NCBI GenBank assembly: GCA_021521415.1 | Contig: JAIQDT010002057.1 | Span: forward strand, 1 to 64,000 | Direction of reading: 5' to 3' | Origin: Bidens hawaiensis | Taxonomy: Eukaryota > Streptophyta > Magnoliopsida > Asterales > Asteraceae | Length of the DNA: 64,000 nucleotides | Part shown: in pieces, positions 48,761 through 59,216 of the stretch | How positions within the stretch are numbered: the first letter of the stretch is position 1 | How the letters are laid out: every line of letters begins with the position of its first letter | The notes under the pieces: generated by a model | What the model saw: the letters and a program-made list of their open reading frames with translations, nothing else | Databases searched by the model: none | Told to the model about the DNA's origin: nothing | Position numbers and translations under genes: made by a program

Positions 48761-49420
48761 AGTGTTTCGAGTACAGAATCCTACTTGTATGTCTGAATAC
48801 ACTGCTTCGAGTATGCTAAATGAACTGCTAAATTCATCTATGTATTTCGAGCATGCATTTTACGTTCGAGCATATGTTACGACCTGACAATTCATGTTAA
48901 GTAATTCAAGCATGCATCTTGCTTTCGAGCACTTGGTATGACATGAAAACTTATGTTATGTGTTTCGAGCATGATTGCATGATTAAATGTTTAGGCATCA
49001 GGTTTCGAGCATAAGAAATTGAAGGATAAATTTGATTTAAGTGTTTCGAGCAAGGTTGTGTGCTAGACACTTAAGGTTATGAGTTCAAGCTTAAGAACCT
49101 GAAAGATAAATTTGTTTTAAGTAGTTCGAGCAAGACTGTGTGCTAGACTAGGCTAGACTGTTCGAGCACAAACAAGAAAAATAGAATTTGCTAAGTCTGT
49201 CAAGCATTAAGCATAGAATGTGTTTCGAGTATACATGATCAACTGAATATAAATCACTTTCGAGCACACTCCATGTCATGAGCACACTAAGTGTATTCGA
49301 GCAAACCATCTTGAGTATACTGGTTCTCGAGCATCTTAAGTACGTCGAGCATAAATTGTGATATCTTCGAGTACAGTGGGAGACAGCTGTTCTTTTGGCT
49401 GTATGCTCCAGCAAGGGAGG
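48761..49420 (+). repeat. CGAGCA array upstream of the envelope-like region
   Basis: About 17 TTCGAGCA/TTCGAGTA words in the + direction, spaced 20-60 bp. Same word as in the LTR U3 and contiguous with 36757-37060 once the Tekay-like element is removed. Confidence 0.88.
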
Positions 49421-49494
49421 TACACTTAATTTGAATTAAATGACAACTGTCGTGCACTAGACGACAAATGGTACTGAATCAACCAAATGTTAGG

Positions 49495-49502
49495 TATAAA
49501 AG
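49495..49502 (+). promoter_or_regulatory. Internal TATA box before the envelope-like frame
   Basis: GGTATAAAAGGGGG 75 bases after the CGAGCA array, followed by a pyrimidine-rich leader (TTTCATTTCCCTCTTTCAACC). Same arrangement as array plus TATA in the LTR. A promoter here is inference. Confidence 0.5.
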
Positions 49503-49649
49503 GGGGACTTAGAAACTTTTTCAACATTTTCATTTCCCTCTTTCAACCAAATTCCAAACCCTCTTGCTCGTGCATCCCCTTCTTACTCAAACCATCTATT
49601 TGTGCTTTATACTACTTCGATTACAGCCATTAGCTCTGTTTCGACTTTG

Positions 49650-49847
49650 GTAAGATATCGATACTCGATTATCGTATCTCCGATTTCAGAGTTAGGGTTT
49701 CTGATTGATTTTCTTACTGATTGTTTGCTTATTTGTGCAGGTACGCATACTACTACGGAACAAGTTACTGAAGACACTATTCTTCTCTAACTATCTTCGA
49801 CTATCATTTATGCATTTATATGTACTGACTATTCTTCTATTTTGCAG
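49650..49847 (+). other. Candidate leader introns before the envelope-like frame
   Basis: Donor TTTG|GTAAGAT at 49650, acceptors TTTGTGCAG (49740) and TTCTATTTTGCAG (49847). The ATG follows the second acceptor by 5 bases. Confidence 0.4.
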
Positions 49848-49852
49848 AACTG

Positions 49853-52800
49853 ATGGCCATGAAATTCGAAAAGAGGCATAATATGTGTGCTCAGTTGGAG
49901 TTAGACAATGACAACAAGGAGTTGGAGCTCATGATCAATTTCCTACAAAATTCCAACCTAAGGGTGGCATTTACAGAGAACCCAATGATTTACTGAAATC
50001 ATATCACAGATTTCTGGAACTCAGCCACTTATGTTGAAGATGTTAACGGAAAAAGAATAGAGGCCTTTGTCTTGAATAAAGATATTGAAGTTGCTGAGGC
50101 ATCATCAGAACGGCGCTGCAGCTAAACGACAATCATGAGGAGCAGCCATCGTAGTCAGTCCCTAGACTAATGAGAATCTTTCAAGAAACTATGGGTTATC
50201 AAAGGAATGTTAGAGAAGGACAATTTCATAAAGGAAGCTTTCCTTTGATCTACAGATTCCTCATACATCATGTCATCCAGTCCCTGTCTCCAAGGAGAGG
50301 GACTTGGACTTTATTAAGCAAAGAACTTGTTTCTTTGACAGTAGCTATTCTATATCAACAGCCATTCAACGTGTCAAGACTCATCTTTAATGGTTTGGTC
50401 TCCAATGCTGAGAAGGCTGTGAATATAAGGTTTCTTATGTATCCAAGATTTTTACAGATACTCATAAATAGATCTTTACAGAACCTACAACTGACAGGCG
50501 AAGTATTGAGGTTGCAAGACCCAAACATATGTCAGAGGATGAAAGATGCAAGGAGTAAGTTCACTGAGAATGTTGTCTAGGATGTTCTCCCATGGTTACT
50601 AGTTCCAGCCTTAGGTGCCATTGATGTACCTCACACCCCTGGAAATAGTGATGAGGATGATGATGAGAGTGAAAATGATGAGGATGTTTGAGGAAATGAT
50701 AATGGGAATGATGATGATCATGATCAGGGAAATGACGGTGATGGTGATGGTAATGAGCCTGTCAATGATCCAATTGCTCATGAAGCAGAAAATGTTGGAA
50801 ATGAGTTGGTCACATATACTGGTGCAGAATCTGATGTTCACATGGAAAATCAAGGTGGTAATATAGGACCAAAAATTGAGGTTACTAATCCAGTTGATGA
50901 ACCAGTTGTGGGTCCTAGTAGCATGGCGTCTAAGCATATTGATGAAGATGATTTTATAGCCAATGTAGTATCCAATGTCACTGACAACATTCAGAAAATC
51001 ACTCCACCAGATTCACCAAACCCTGCTGAGCAAAATGATGATACTGATTCACTTGAATCTGAGCCTGCAAATGACAACATTCCTTCATCTCCTGCCACAA
51101 CTGATCCCCTAAATTCAGAACTTGAACATATTCATGAGACTCATGTTCCCAATCCACCCACATCTCTTGTCCAAGAACAAACCATCTCATCCCCACCTCT
51201 GTCGCCACCAGCTGAAACTACGCAAGAAATACCTATCTCCACACCACCAACCTCTCCTGTGCAAGCACATATACATACTGATACCATTCAACCTTCCCAA
51301 CCCTTATTCATATAACCTGAAACATACAACCTACCCTCCCTAGAAACCTCCACATCTGAACCATTCTCAGAACCAGCTTTTAAGCCGAATCAGGAAACAC
51401 CACCATTCAGCCCATCTATGACATTATTTCAGAAAATGCAGCTTTAGAGTTTGAAACATTATGCTGAAAGAGAAAAACGCATTTCTGGAAATAAGGAACA
51501 AGGCTCTTGAGACTGCCCTGCAACAAGCCCTACTGAAAATTCAAACCCTGGAGCACTCTGAGGTTGAGAAGACCTCAGATGCACCAAAACAGGGGGAGAA
51601 TACTGAAGATGCAGAAGGTTTGAGATTAAATAAAGATAATTATGCCAGTTCATGTGATGAAGCTGCAGATGCAGGACCCTTAGATGCTCTAAAGATGATC
51701 AATGAAGAGTATGAGGGAGATGCTGGAATTGAGGGGGAGTCTGAGAAAGAAGAAGAAACCCCCAGAACAAATAGAGAAAAGAAAGCAGAAAGGTAAAGGG
51801 ATCGCTTTTACTGATAAAGATTTACATCCCAAGTATACACAAAGTTTGAAACCTGGAGATGAGATACTACACAAGGATGATGCAATTGATCCAGATGTTG
51901 CTGAAGTCAAATCTGTAAAAACAGCCGTGAAACCCATGAATGAAGAATTGGCTGTAATGGCTAAAGAATAAGAAGAAGAGGAGGTAGTTTCTCAAGAAGT
52001 GCTTAACTCCAATTGCACAAACTGTTGATGAGCCCCAGCCTGAGGTGCTCAAAGAGTCTGAATCTGAACCAACAAAGGGGCAAGAGCTCAGCATTACACC
52101 AGTAAATCAAGAAGAAGAGATAATAGAACTATCTGCCAGTTCAGTGGTAAAGTTGGTTATAATGAAAACACTTACCTAAATTCTAAATAAACCAGAAGGA
52201 CATGATTCTGAGATTGTATCAGCTGCACGAAAAGCTTAGAAGGATTTTATCAACCTTAGCAGAGGTTCACAAACTAAGAACAGGCCTGATCCAAGAGTGG
52301 AAGAGGTTACTGAAACTACTGAACCAATTATACATGAAGTTGATGAAGTTCTTGATGAAGACACTCATCTAAAGGAACCAATAATTGAAGAAATCTTAAG
52401 AAGAGCCTGTAACACAAACCACTAAACCAATAATCAAAGAAATTATTGATGATGAACAGAGTACTGTGAATGAAGAACCTATCACAATGAGCCAACAGAA
52501 CCAGAAGCTGAAGTTAGAGATTCCCTGAAAAGAAAAGAAACAACTGAACTTGTGACCCCCAAGCCTAAGAGACAAAAATCTGTTAAGGTGAAGGTTTACA
52601 GGAGAAGGGAAGTTTAATCTGAAGTTGTTGAAGGGTCTCACACAAGTAAAGAACAGGAACCAATGATTGGAGCCCTTGACAACCTGGATGAATACATTGA
52701 GGTTGATGAAGAAGAAGAAGAGAGAACCGAGAAGGAGAATGAAGAAAAAGCATACTTGATAAGCCTTGAATATGATGAGAAATATATTGAAAGAATGTCA

Positions 52801-54356
52801 AAAGAAAATATTCAATAAGAGGCTGAAGGATGGGGGAACAGGGAATCAAAGAGAAATATTTTGATAAAGGCAGGACACAAGCCTGAATTTTTGAATCTTC
52901 AACCATTTGATGCTTTTGAAAGAATTTACAAGAATGCTCTAATAGATGATGTTGCAAACTACGTTGAGAAGATGAGCAAGTAAAGGGAGAAAGTGATAAT
53001 AGAAGAAGTGAGATTAAAGAAAAGAACTGAAAAGGAGATCAGAGATGAAGAAGAGTATGAATCAATAAAAGCCAAACACAAAGAGATCCAATTTCTTCAA
53101 ATACATGGCTATGACTACAACTTCTTAATCAAACTATCTCTAAATGATCTGAAAAGAAAAGTAAAAATGGTCAAATATTCACATAAAGATCAAAAATGCA
53201 CTTCTAATAGTGAGAAAGAAAAGAAATTGAAGTTACAGATGGAGAAAGAAAAGGAGGAGGCTAGAAAAAGAGAAGCAGAAGTCACTCAATGGTTAAAGGA
53301 GATCATGATGAACAAGGGAATGACTGAAGATCAATTCAATAGCATGCCTCATGATCAACTTCTTGACATTTACCACAGAGATCAGAGACTGTACATGGAA
53401 ACTCAGAGAAAGATCATGGAAGACAGAAGGAGAATGGAAGAGGTAGTAAGGGCTGAAATGATGAGCGCCTCACACAAAATGGGTGCTAATGTGGGAAGAT
53501 TGATGGAGCAGTCTGATGAGACCATCAAAAGTTGGTTTGAAGAGTCTGAAATTGAAGAGGCAAAGAGGAAGAAACCAGTCAGTACAAGAAAAACACCAAT
53601 AAGGTCTGAGATTGTGAGGCCTATTCAACCAAGGAATTTAAATTTGCCCACACATCTCTACTTCGACAAACGATCAAAGACCTTAAGCGTGATTACTAAG
53701 GACAATGAAGAGACTCTAATCTTCTTTAGGGATGATTTGAGAAATTTTTTAGAAGAACAATTAAAGAAAATGACAGAGCTAAATTTGTATGACAATCAAG
53801 ATAGAAGCCAACCTGCAGGGCAACAGAGAAATGATCTCTCAAAATTCATCAAAGAACAATCTGAGAAGGGGTTCCCATTTCTCAAACAAAAGAAGAGAGA
53901 AATACACAGCCAGGCTGAGAGAGAGAGAGGAGATGAAAGAGGATCAATGAAGTTCACACACTAGAACTCTCTCTGTTTGATTCAAAGAAAAGAAAAACTC
54001 ATCAGGCAAGCAGCTCAGGTAGTAAAAGAAGAACTTTGAGGGAGTGCTTAGCCATGAGAAGAGAAATGCTTGAGCCAAACTCTGTTGTGCAGCAAAATGG
54101 AAAAATAGCTCACATCACATACAACCGAAACAAAGACTCCATCTCACTAAGAAATGCATCTGGAGGAACAATTGTTGTAGTTGAGCATGATGAAGATTTA
54201 AACTTTATTCACATTCAAGACTTGGAAGATATTACCAATGCATATTATCCGTTTGATTCTCAAGATGGAGTTGAACTAGATATGTTCAAACAAAAGGCTG
54301 CATTTGTGAAACTGAAGAAGGAAAAATCCATTGAAAGGGGCCAAAGAAGAAGATGA
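49853..54356 (+). pseudogene. Sirevirus envelope-like region, degenerate
   Basis: Starts MAMKFEKRHNMCAQLEL at 49853, with an early stop at about 49995. Continues in pieces: 50170-50580 has FLIHHVIQSLSPRRGTW and FLMYPRFLQI-type sequence, known to me from frames downstream of copia pol in daisy-family genomes and sometimes annotated as longin-like, a label I do not trust. 50806-51970 is Pro/Ser/Thr- and Glu-rich; 52993-53964 is Lys/Glu-rich and coiled-coil-like; 54036-54356 has a compact domain with ITYNRNKDSISLRNASGG and ends at 54356. Frameshifts and stops throughout. No transmembrane segment stands out. Role unknown; envelope-like only by position. Confidence 0.7.
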
Positions 54357-54577
54357 CAGGATGGAGCTTAATGATGATTATATGATTTCTGTTTTATCTT
54401 TGTATTTTGTCTTATGATTGTAATTTGACATGTAAAAATTTGGTGTATAATGCCCAAGTGGCAGAATTCCTTTATGTAATGAAATGACACTTTATGCTTA
54501 AATTGATTATCTTAGACATTTGATACATGTGTAACTGTATGAAGGTGTGTTTTGGTGCATCTAACCTTGTTCCAATC

Positions 54578-54588
54578 TATGGGGAGAT
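54578..54588 (+). other. Polypurine tract of the copia element
   Basis: ATGGGGAGAT immediately before the 3' LTR start TGTTGACTCGG. Confidence 0.75.
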
Positions 54589-55607
54589 TGTTGACTCGGA
54601 TATTGGCTAGGAAGATTGGAATCTTCTCAACCTCCTCTGGAAATCTGCTAAGTATGGACTTCGAGCAAGCTTGGACTATCGAGCATGGTTTACTACCTCG
54701 AGCATGGTCTTCAGAACCATTTATGGTTAATTCTTCTAAGTGTTAAGGCTTCGAGAAAGCTACACTTCAACGAGCAAGAGTGTTCTTCTATCGAGTATGG
54801 ATTGCCAATCGATCAAACAACTTGATCGTTCAAGTTTCAACCAAGTGATTCGAGCACAGGATGTCCGAGCACATGGTGACAAGCATGGATGCAATAAGAA
54901 GATGTCATATGTTCCAAGCATGGACTTCGAGCATGGTTCAGTCCCCCGAGCAAGATTTACATCCGAGCATGCTAAAGATAGTTCAATAAGTCTCAAGACA
55001 GGATTGAAAGCATCAAGAAGAACGGGCTTGCTCGATGGACTAGTTCAAGCAAAGCCAAGATTGGTCAAGAGGAATGAAGCTTTCTAGAAGAGAATATTTT
55101 CTGTGAAAATATTCTAAGTAAAATATGCTCGAAGACACTCATCGAGCATACCTTGCATACTGAGTCTGCTCGAGCAAGATAAATATCATGCTCGAAAACT
55201 CTTATACTTGTATTTGTATTTGTCTTTCATTATATAATGATTAGGGATTCTAGAAGGAATGTCAGGATTTATAAATAGGGTCCTAGGTTTCCATTTAGGG
55301 TACGGAATACGAGGAACATTCTAACAAATATTCACTTTGTTTCCTCATACAGCCGCCGCCGCTTTCACGAAACCCTAGACATTCCTTTCACTGTTTCATT
55401 GTATGATGTATTAAATACAGTGAATCTTTGTCTTTGATTTTGTTCTTACTGGTTATTCTTTATTGTTTCGTCATCAATATATCACACCTTCGTTCCCATC
55501 CATTGAATATTCTGATTCCGTCAGGATATTTGATAGGCCTTTGGGTTATTGGATCTGTGTGTTTTTGTCAACCCTCTTAAGGTTACACCAAATTCCCGGT
55601 CCTGACA
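54589..55607 (+). repeat. 3' LTR of the copia element
   Basis: 1019 bp like the 5' LTR; CGAGCA words, TATA box and CA end conserved. Followed by TSD ATTTG. Confidence 0.92.
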
Positions 55608-55612
55608 ATTTG

Positions 55613-56463
55613 GGGAACGGGGTTGAACTGACAGTTTAACAACTTAAAAACTCGGGGAACAAATGTGATGGGCTTTAAGCAAATTATACAATTACATTTC
55701 TAATAACTAAAATAAAAATAACAAAATAGTTTAGGAAACCGAAATCACCTGATAATACTGACAATGCATTGCTAAACTCAGCCCACAACTCTCAACATAC
55801 TCGTGACACACATCTCCACTACTGACCAATACCGACTAACCAAATCTGCACAAATCTCGAGACATGTATAAGCAACCACTCACAAGTATAAGACTTAGGT
55901 CTTTTGAGAATTAATATTATATTATAAAAACATTACCGAGCCGAGTTAGTCAGTTTCATAAAAAATTTTGTTAACAAATTAAAATTAATAAAAGACCTAA
56001 CTCACTTTCATAGGAATCACGGTTGGATTTAGCGTATGCAACAAGCCTTTTAAACCCCCCGGTAGCCCGGGTGGACGAGTGAGGTATCGTGAGGGTTTAT
56101 AGTGAACACACCACAAAGTTCCAAAAGCAACACAAACATATATTCAAATATACAAATCAAATACAGCAAACAAATATCACAAGATATATATACAATCATT
56201 ACCCAATCGGTTGCCCATACATGTTTTCCCAAATATAATATAATATTATACAAACCAAGATGATGTAAACAAAATAAAAGGAAAACAACCCAAAAATAGT
56301 AGCCGCCGTCTATTTCCATATAATCGTCTCCTGCAGGGTCAGGCTGATCAGCTGCCTGACCCGACCCTGATGCCTCCGCCTGATATCCAGCTTGCTGATG
56401 TATCTGTAAAGATGCTGGGATCCGTACCTGCTGATGAGTAAACAAAATATGAAAATACTCGTC
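55613..56463 (-). other. Athila-type spacer after the envelope-like frame
   Basis: Non-coding continuation of the host element right of the copia insertion; short frames only. Confidence 0.55.
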
Positions 56464-57756
56464 CTAGCGGGCCATGTGGGCCTGCATCTCCATCTGCTGC
56501 TGATGAATAGTCTCTAATGTGACTGGCTGTTGCGGCTGCTGTGGCTGGCGGAGCGGATGCTGCTGCTGCGGTCTCATGATATGGGGGACATAGACGGGCT
56601 GTTGATGAGTCGGAATGCCCATCAGAAGCGCGACAACCGCTTCTATCCTCGGAGGTAGTGGTGCCTGAGGTCCCCGTCGGACCGGGACAAGAGTGGGTGG
56701 ATCGTAAAGCTCGCAAATCTCGGCCTTCCTGGCATCCTTCAATGTATATGGGGTCGATGCAGGCCCTGGGGTAAAATAGTCACGGGGATTGCGCTCGAAC
56801 ACCCCCAGGCGCTCTGCGATGTGAGTGATATACGGATACATAGACAACTGGGCTGATAGGCCCTGCCATGCACGGCTCCGGGAGAACGACGCGAGAAGCA
56901 GTGTCGCTATATTGGCCTCCCAGCCGGTAATCATCGATAGCAAGCAAAATAGATTAATGTTGTTGCACTTCCCATGGCCCAAATGACGGCCAATGATAGA
57001 GCAGGAAACAACTCGATGTATGTATCGGTGGACAGGGTCCCGAATGGACGACTCGACAACGGTGCTCGAGTGGGCCTCGTCCGCTATCGTGGCCCTGAAC
57101 TGGCCCAACTGGGCCTTTGTCAGCTAGAACTCTCGATCGGTCTGCGATCGGAGAGTATAACCCCGAACGCTCGTAAGGAACTCCAGGGTTAGCACCTCCT
57201 CGACGGTGTAGTAGCCGGTAGCGGCGAACTGTGGGAAAGACATCCCGAATGTACGCTGGCCAAGGGCAAACGACACTGCATGGGGCTCCGAGAAGTCGGT
57301 GGGTACGTGTCAGAATGTCGAAAAGAACTCACGTGTGAGCTCGACGTACTGTGCTGAGTCACACATGAGGACCTGGACCCGCCGACGGCTCAGCATAGCC
57401 CAGATGACCCCCTCCTGGCTCACTACATAGAGCAGTATCCAGTCGATGGTCCGATGTCAGAGTAGATGCATCGCCATAAAACGGCAATACAAGGCCCGCT
57501 CCTCTGACAAACGAGCGAATCTGAGAATGACGTGAAGGATCTGAAGGCCGTCCCCCATGATCAACTCCCGAACCGTATCGGGAGTGATCGGGATCTCATC
57601 CCCGTCGTACCTGATCACCCGTGGTGGACGCACCACAGGCTGCGGGGTATCTAGAACTCCCCTCGGACGAGTAACGGGACCACGTCGTCCCGCGCCAGCT
57701 GGCCGCTGCCTCTTGCGCCCAGCGGCGCCTCTTGAAGAACCCTGACCCTCTGACAT
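56464..57756 (-). pseudogene. Athila-type envelope-like ORF1, three in-frame stops
   Basis: 431 codons in one frame from MSEGQGSSRG at 57756 to 56464, without frameshift. The N-terminus is basic and Pro-rich (KRQRPAGAGRRGPVTRPRG). The middle (about residues 90-330) resembles the ATHILA ORF-1 family (GYYTVEEVLTLEFL, RHLGHGKCNNINLFCLLSMITG), and the tail is Gln/Pro-rich (RPQQQHPLRQPQQPQQP). Stops at 57457-57459, 57310-57312 and 57124-57126 (two TGA, one TAG). It starts one base after a splice acceptor (AATGCAG). Better preserved than the copy at 6270-7942. Confidence 0.75.
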
Positions 57757-57757
57757 A

Positions 57758-58679
57758 CTGCATTATATAAATAGAATATTAACAAATGACACGAAAAACG
57801 AGAAAACATCGGGATATCCTATGTACAACCAAAATAAACCCGGGCATCTCCGCCCGAATGGAGATTTAGTACGTGTGGAAAACCTAAATACTTATAAGGC
57901 TAAAAATCCCGAAAACTCGACACGACACGGACTGACTAGAGCAGGCACAACTGACACGAACACAGACATAACTGACTACTGTGTCGAAAAACGTGCAACA
58001 CAACGAACACACATCAAGATTCACAAAATCGGGCGGTTCGGGTCTCGAAAATCATTTATATTATTATAATATTATTAAATTATATTATTAAAATTATAGA
58101 TGAATCATGTGATATATATTATTATTAAGATATTAAGTTATATTAATAGATATTATTACTAAAATTATTAAATAAAATATTAAAAGAATAAAATAATATT
58201 TTTTTAAATTCCAAACCTGGCCCAACACCAACATTTAAAATCGACCCGACAAATTGCTCCTCCCCCCCCCCCCCCCCCCGCCAAAACCAGGCAACGCAAA
58301 CCATCATACAACCCGACATTAACCCGAAACTCTACCACAATCAACTTAGAAATCTTAACGAAATCAAACTCGAACCCCTAACAAATTAATGGTCTAACTT
58401 AAACAAGGTTGTAAAAGTCGTTAGGCGGTCGACTAGGGAGTCGCGACTACTCGGGAATAGTCGGGGATTACTCGGAAAATACCTACGGAGTACTCGGCCG
58501 AGGCGGGGAATACTCGATCGAGGCGGGGAGTAATCGAGGAGTACTCGGCCGCCTACTAGGGAGTTTTACAACATTAAACTTAAACATGGTTCAAGAATCG
58601 CCTACTTGTAAACAGACATAACCACCATACATAACTTGAATCCCGAAAACCAAAAACAATCAATTAAAATTAAACTCAC
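57758..58679 (-). other. Candidate leader intron of the envelope-like gene
   Basis: On the - strand CCGAG|GTGAGTTT at 58679 and TTTATATAATGCAG ending at 57758 would define a 922-nt intron ending one base before the ATG. Contains the MITE and a C18-19 run (58261-58279). Inference from splice consensus only. Confidence 0.4.
58406..58578. mobile_element. MITE-like element, 8-bp flanking repeat CTTAAACA
   Basis: Begins AGGTTGTAAAAGTCG and ends GGAGTTTTACAAC plus ATTAAA, with GTTGTAAAA inverted at both ends. The interior is built of ACTCGG/CGAGTA words. CTTAAACA occurs at 58398-58405 and 58579-58586, fitting a hAT-type duplication. Boundaries uncertain by a few bases. Confidence 0.55.
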
Positions 58680-58699
58680 CTCGGAGTCGGAATAAACTA

Positions 58700-59100
58700 G
58701 AGAAAGAGTGACCTACCTAGTGTTGTGGCAAGGAATACCCACATTTAATACCCAAAACTCCCGTAGCACAATCAATTACCGCATGTGCTATGGCAAGGAA
58801 TGGCCTACCTAGTATGACTTCAGATTGTTTAATATTCCCTTTCGTATAATCAAGTACAAGGAAGTCAACTGGGTAGCTAAATTAATCCACCTGAACCATT
58901 ACATTAGTAACCATGCCCCGAGGGAGTGTATGAGCTTGATCTGCCAACACCACGGTGGTGTTTACACTTTCTAGCGGGTCGAATTCATACTAATCATATA
59001 AACTGCTAGGCATGATACTAACACATGCTCCAAGATCTAGAAGTGCCCGATCAGTTTTAAACTCCCCAATTTGAATTGATAACAATGGCACTTTCGGGTC
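58700..59100 (-). pseudogene. Athila-type protease, broken
   Basis: On the - strand: DRALLDLGACVSIMPSSLYD (about 59055-58995, active site DLGA), then TTVVLADQAHTLPRGMVTNVMVQVD, a stop, and FLVLDYTKGN..VILGRPFLAIAHAVIDCATG near 58800. This is the retropepsin of Athila/Tat-type gypsy elements. It is not followed by RT or integrase as expected. Confidence 0.8.
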
Positions 59101-59216
59101 TTAGAGTTTACCTGAGGTGGTATTATCCTCCATCTCCTCATCTACCGTGTTGGTCAATTTGCTATTTAAACATTTTTCACAAGAGCAATTTTCACAAAAA
59201 GACAATTCATCTATTT

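Larger units (their letters stand above)
28767..55607 (+). mobile_element. Sirevirus-type copia retrotransposon with envelope-like region, TSD ATTTG
   Basis: Two 1019-bp LTRs (28767-29785 and 54589-55607), TG..CA ends, perfect 5-bp duplication ATTTG (28762-28766 and 55608-55612), tRNA-iMet primer site and a purine tract. Without the nested Tekay-like element it is about 16.4 kb, very long for copia. Order is gag, protease, integrase, RT, RNase H (copia order), then a spacer with CGAGCA array, an internal TATA box and a 4.5 kb envelope-like region. The LTRs differ at about 50 places by eye (about 95%). All genes carry stops or frameshifts. Confidence 0.92.

Noticed and set aside
50806..51315. 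169-codon acidic Pro/Thr-rich frame as a separate gene
   Set aside because: Lies between the conserved start and the coiled part of the envelope-like region; best read as one broken gene.
58261..58279. Long C or G runs (also about 6787-6800, 8862-8878, 24682-24693) as possible special structures
   Set aside because: Single homopolymers without flanking symmetry; more likely slippage or sequencing artefacts.
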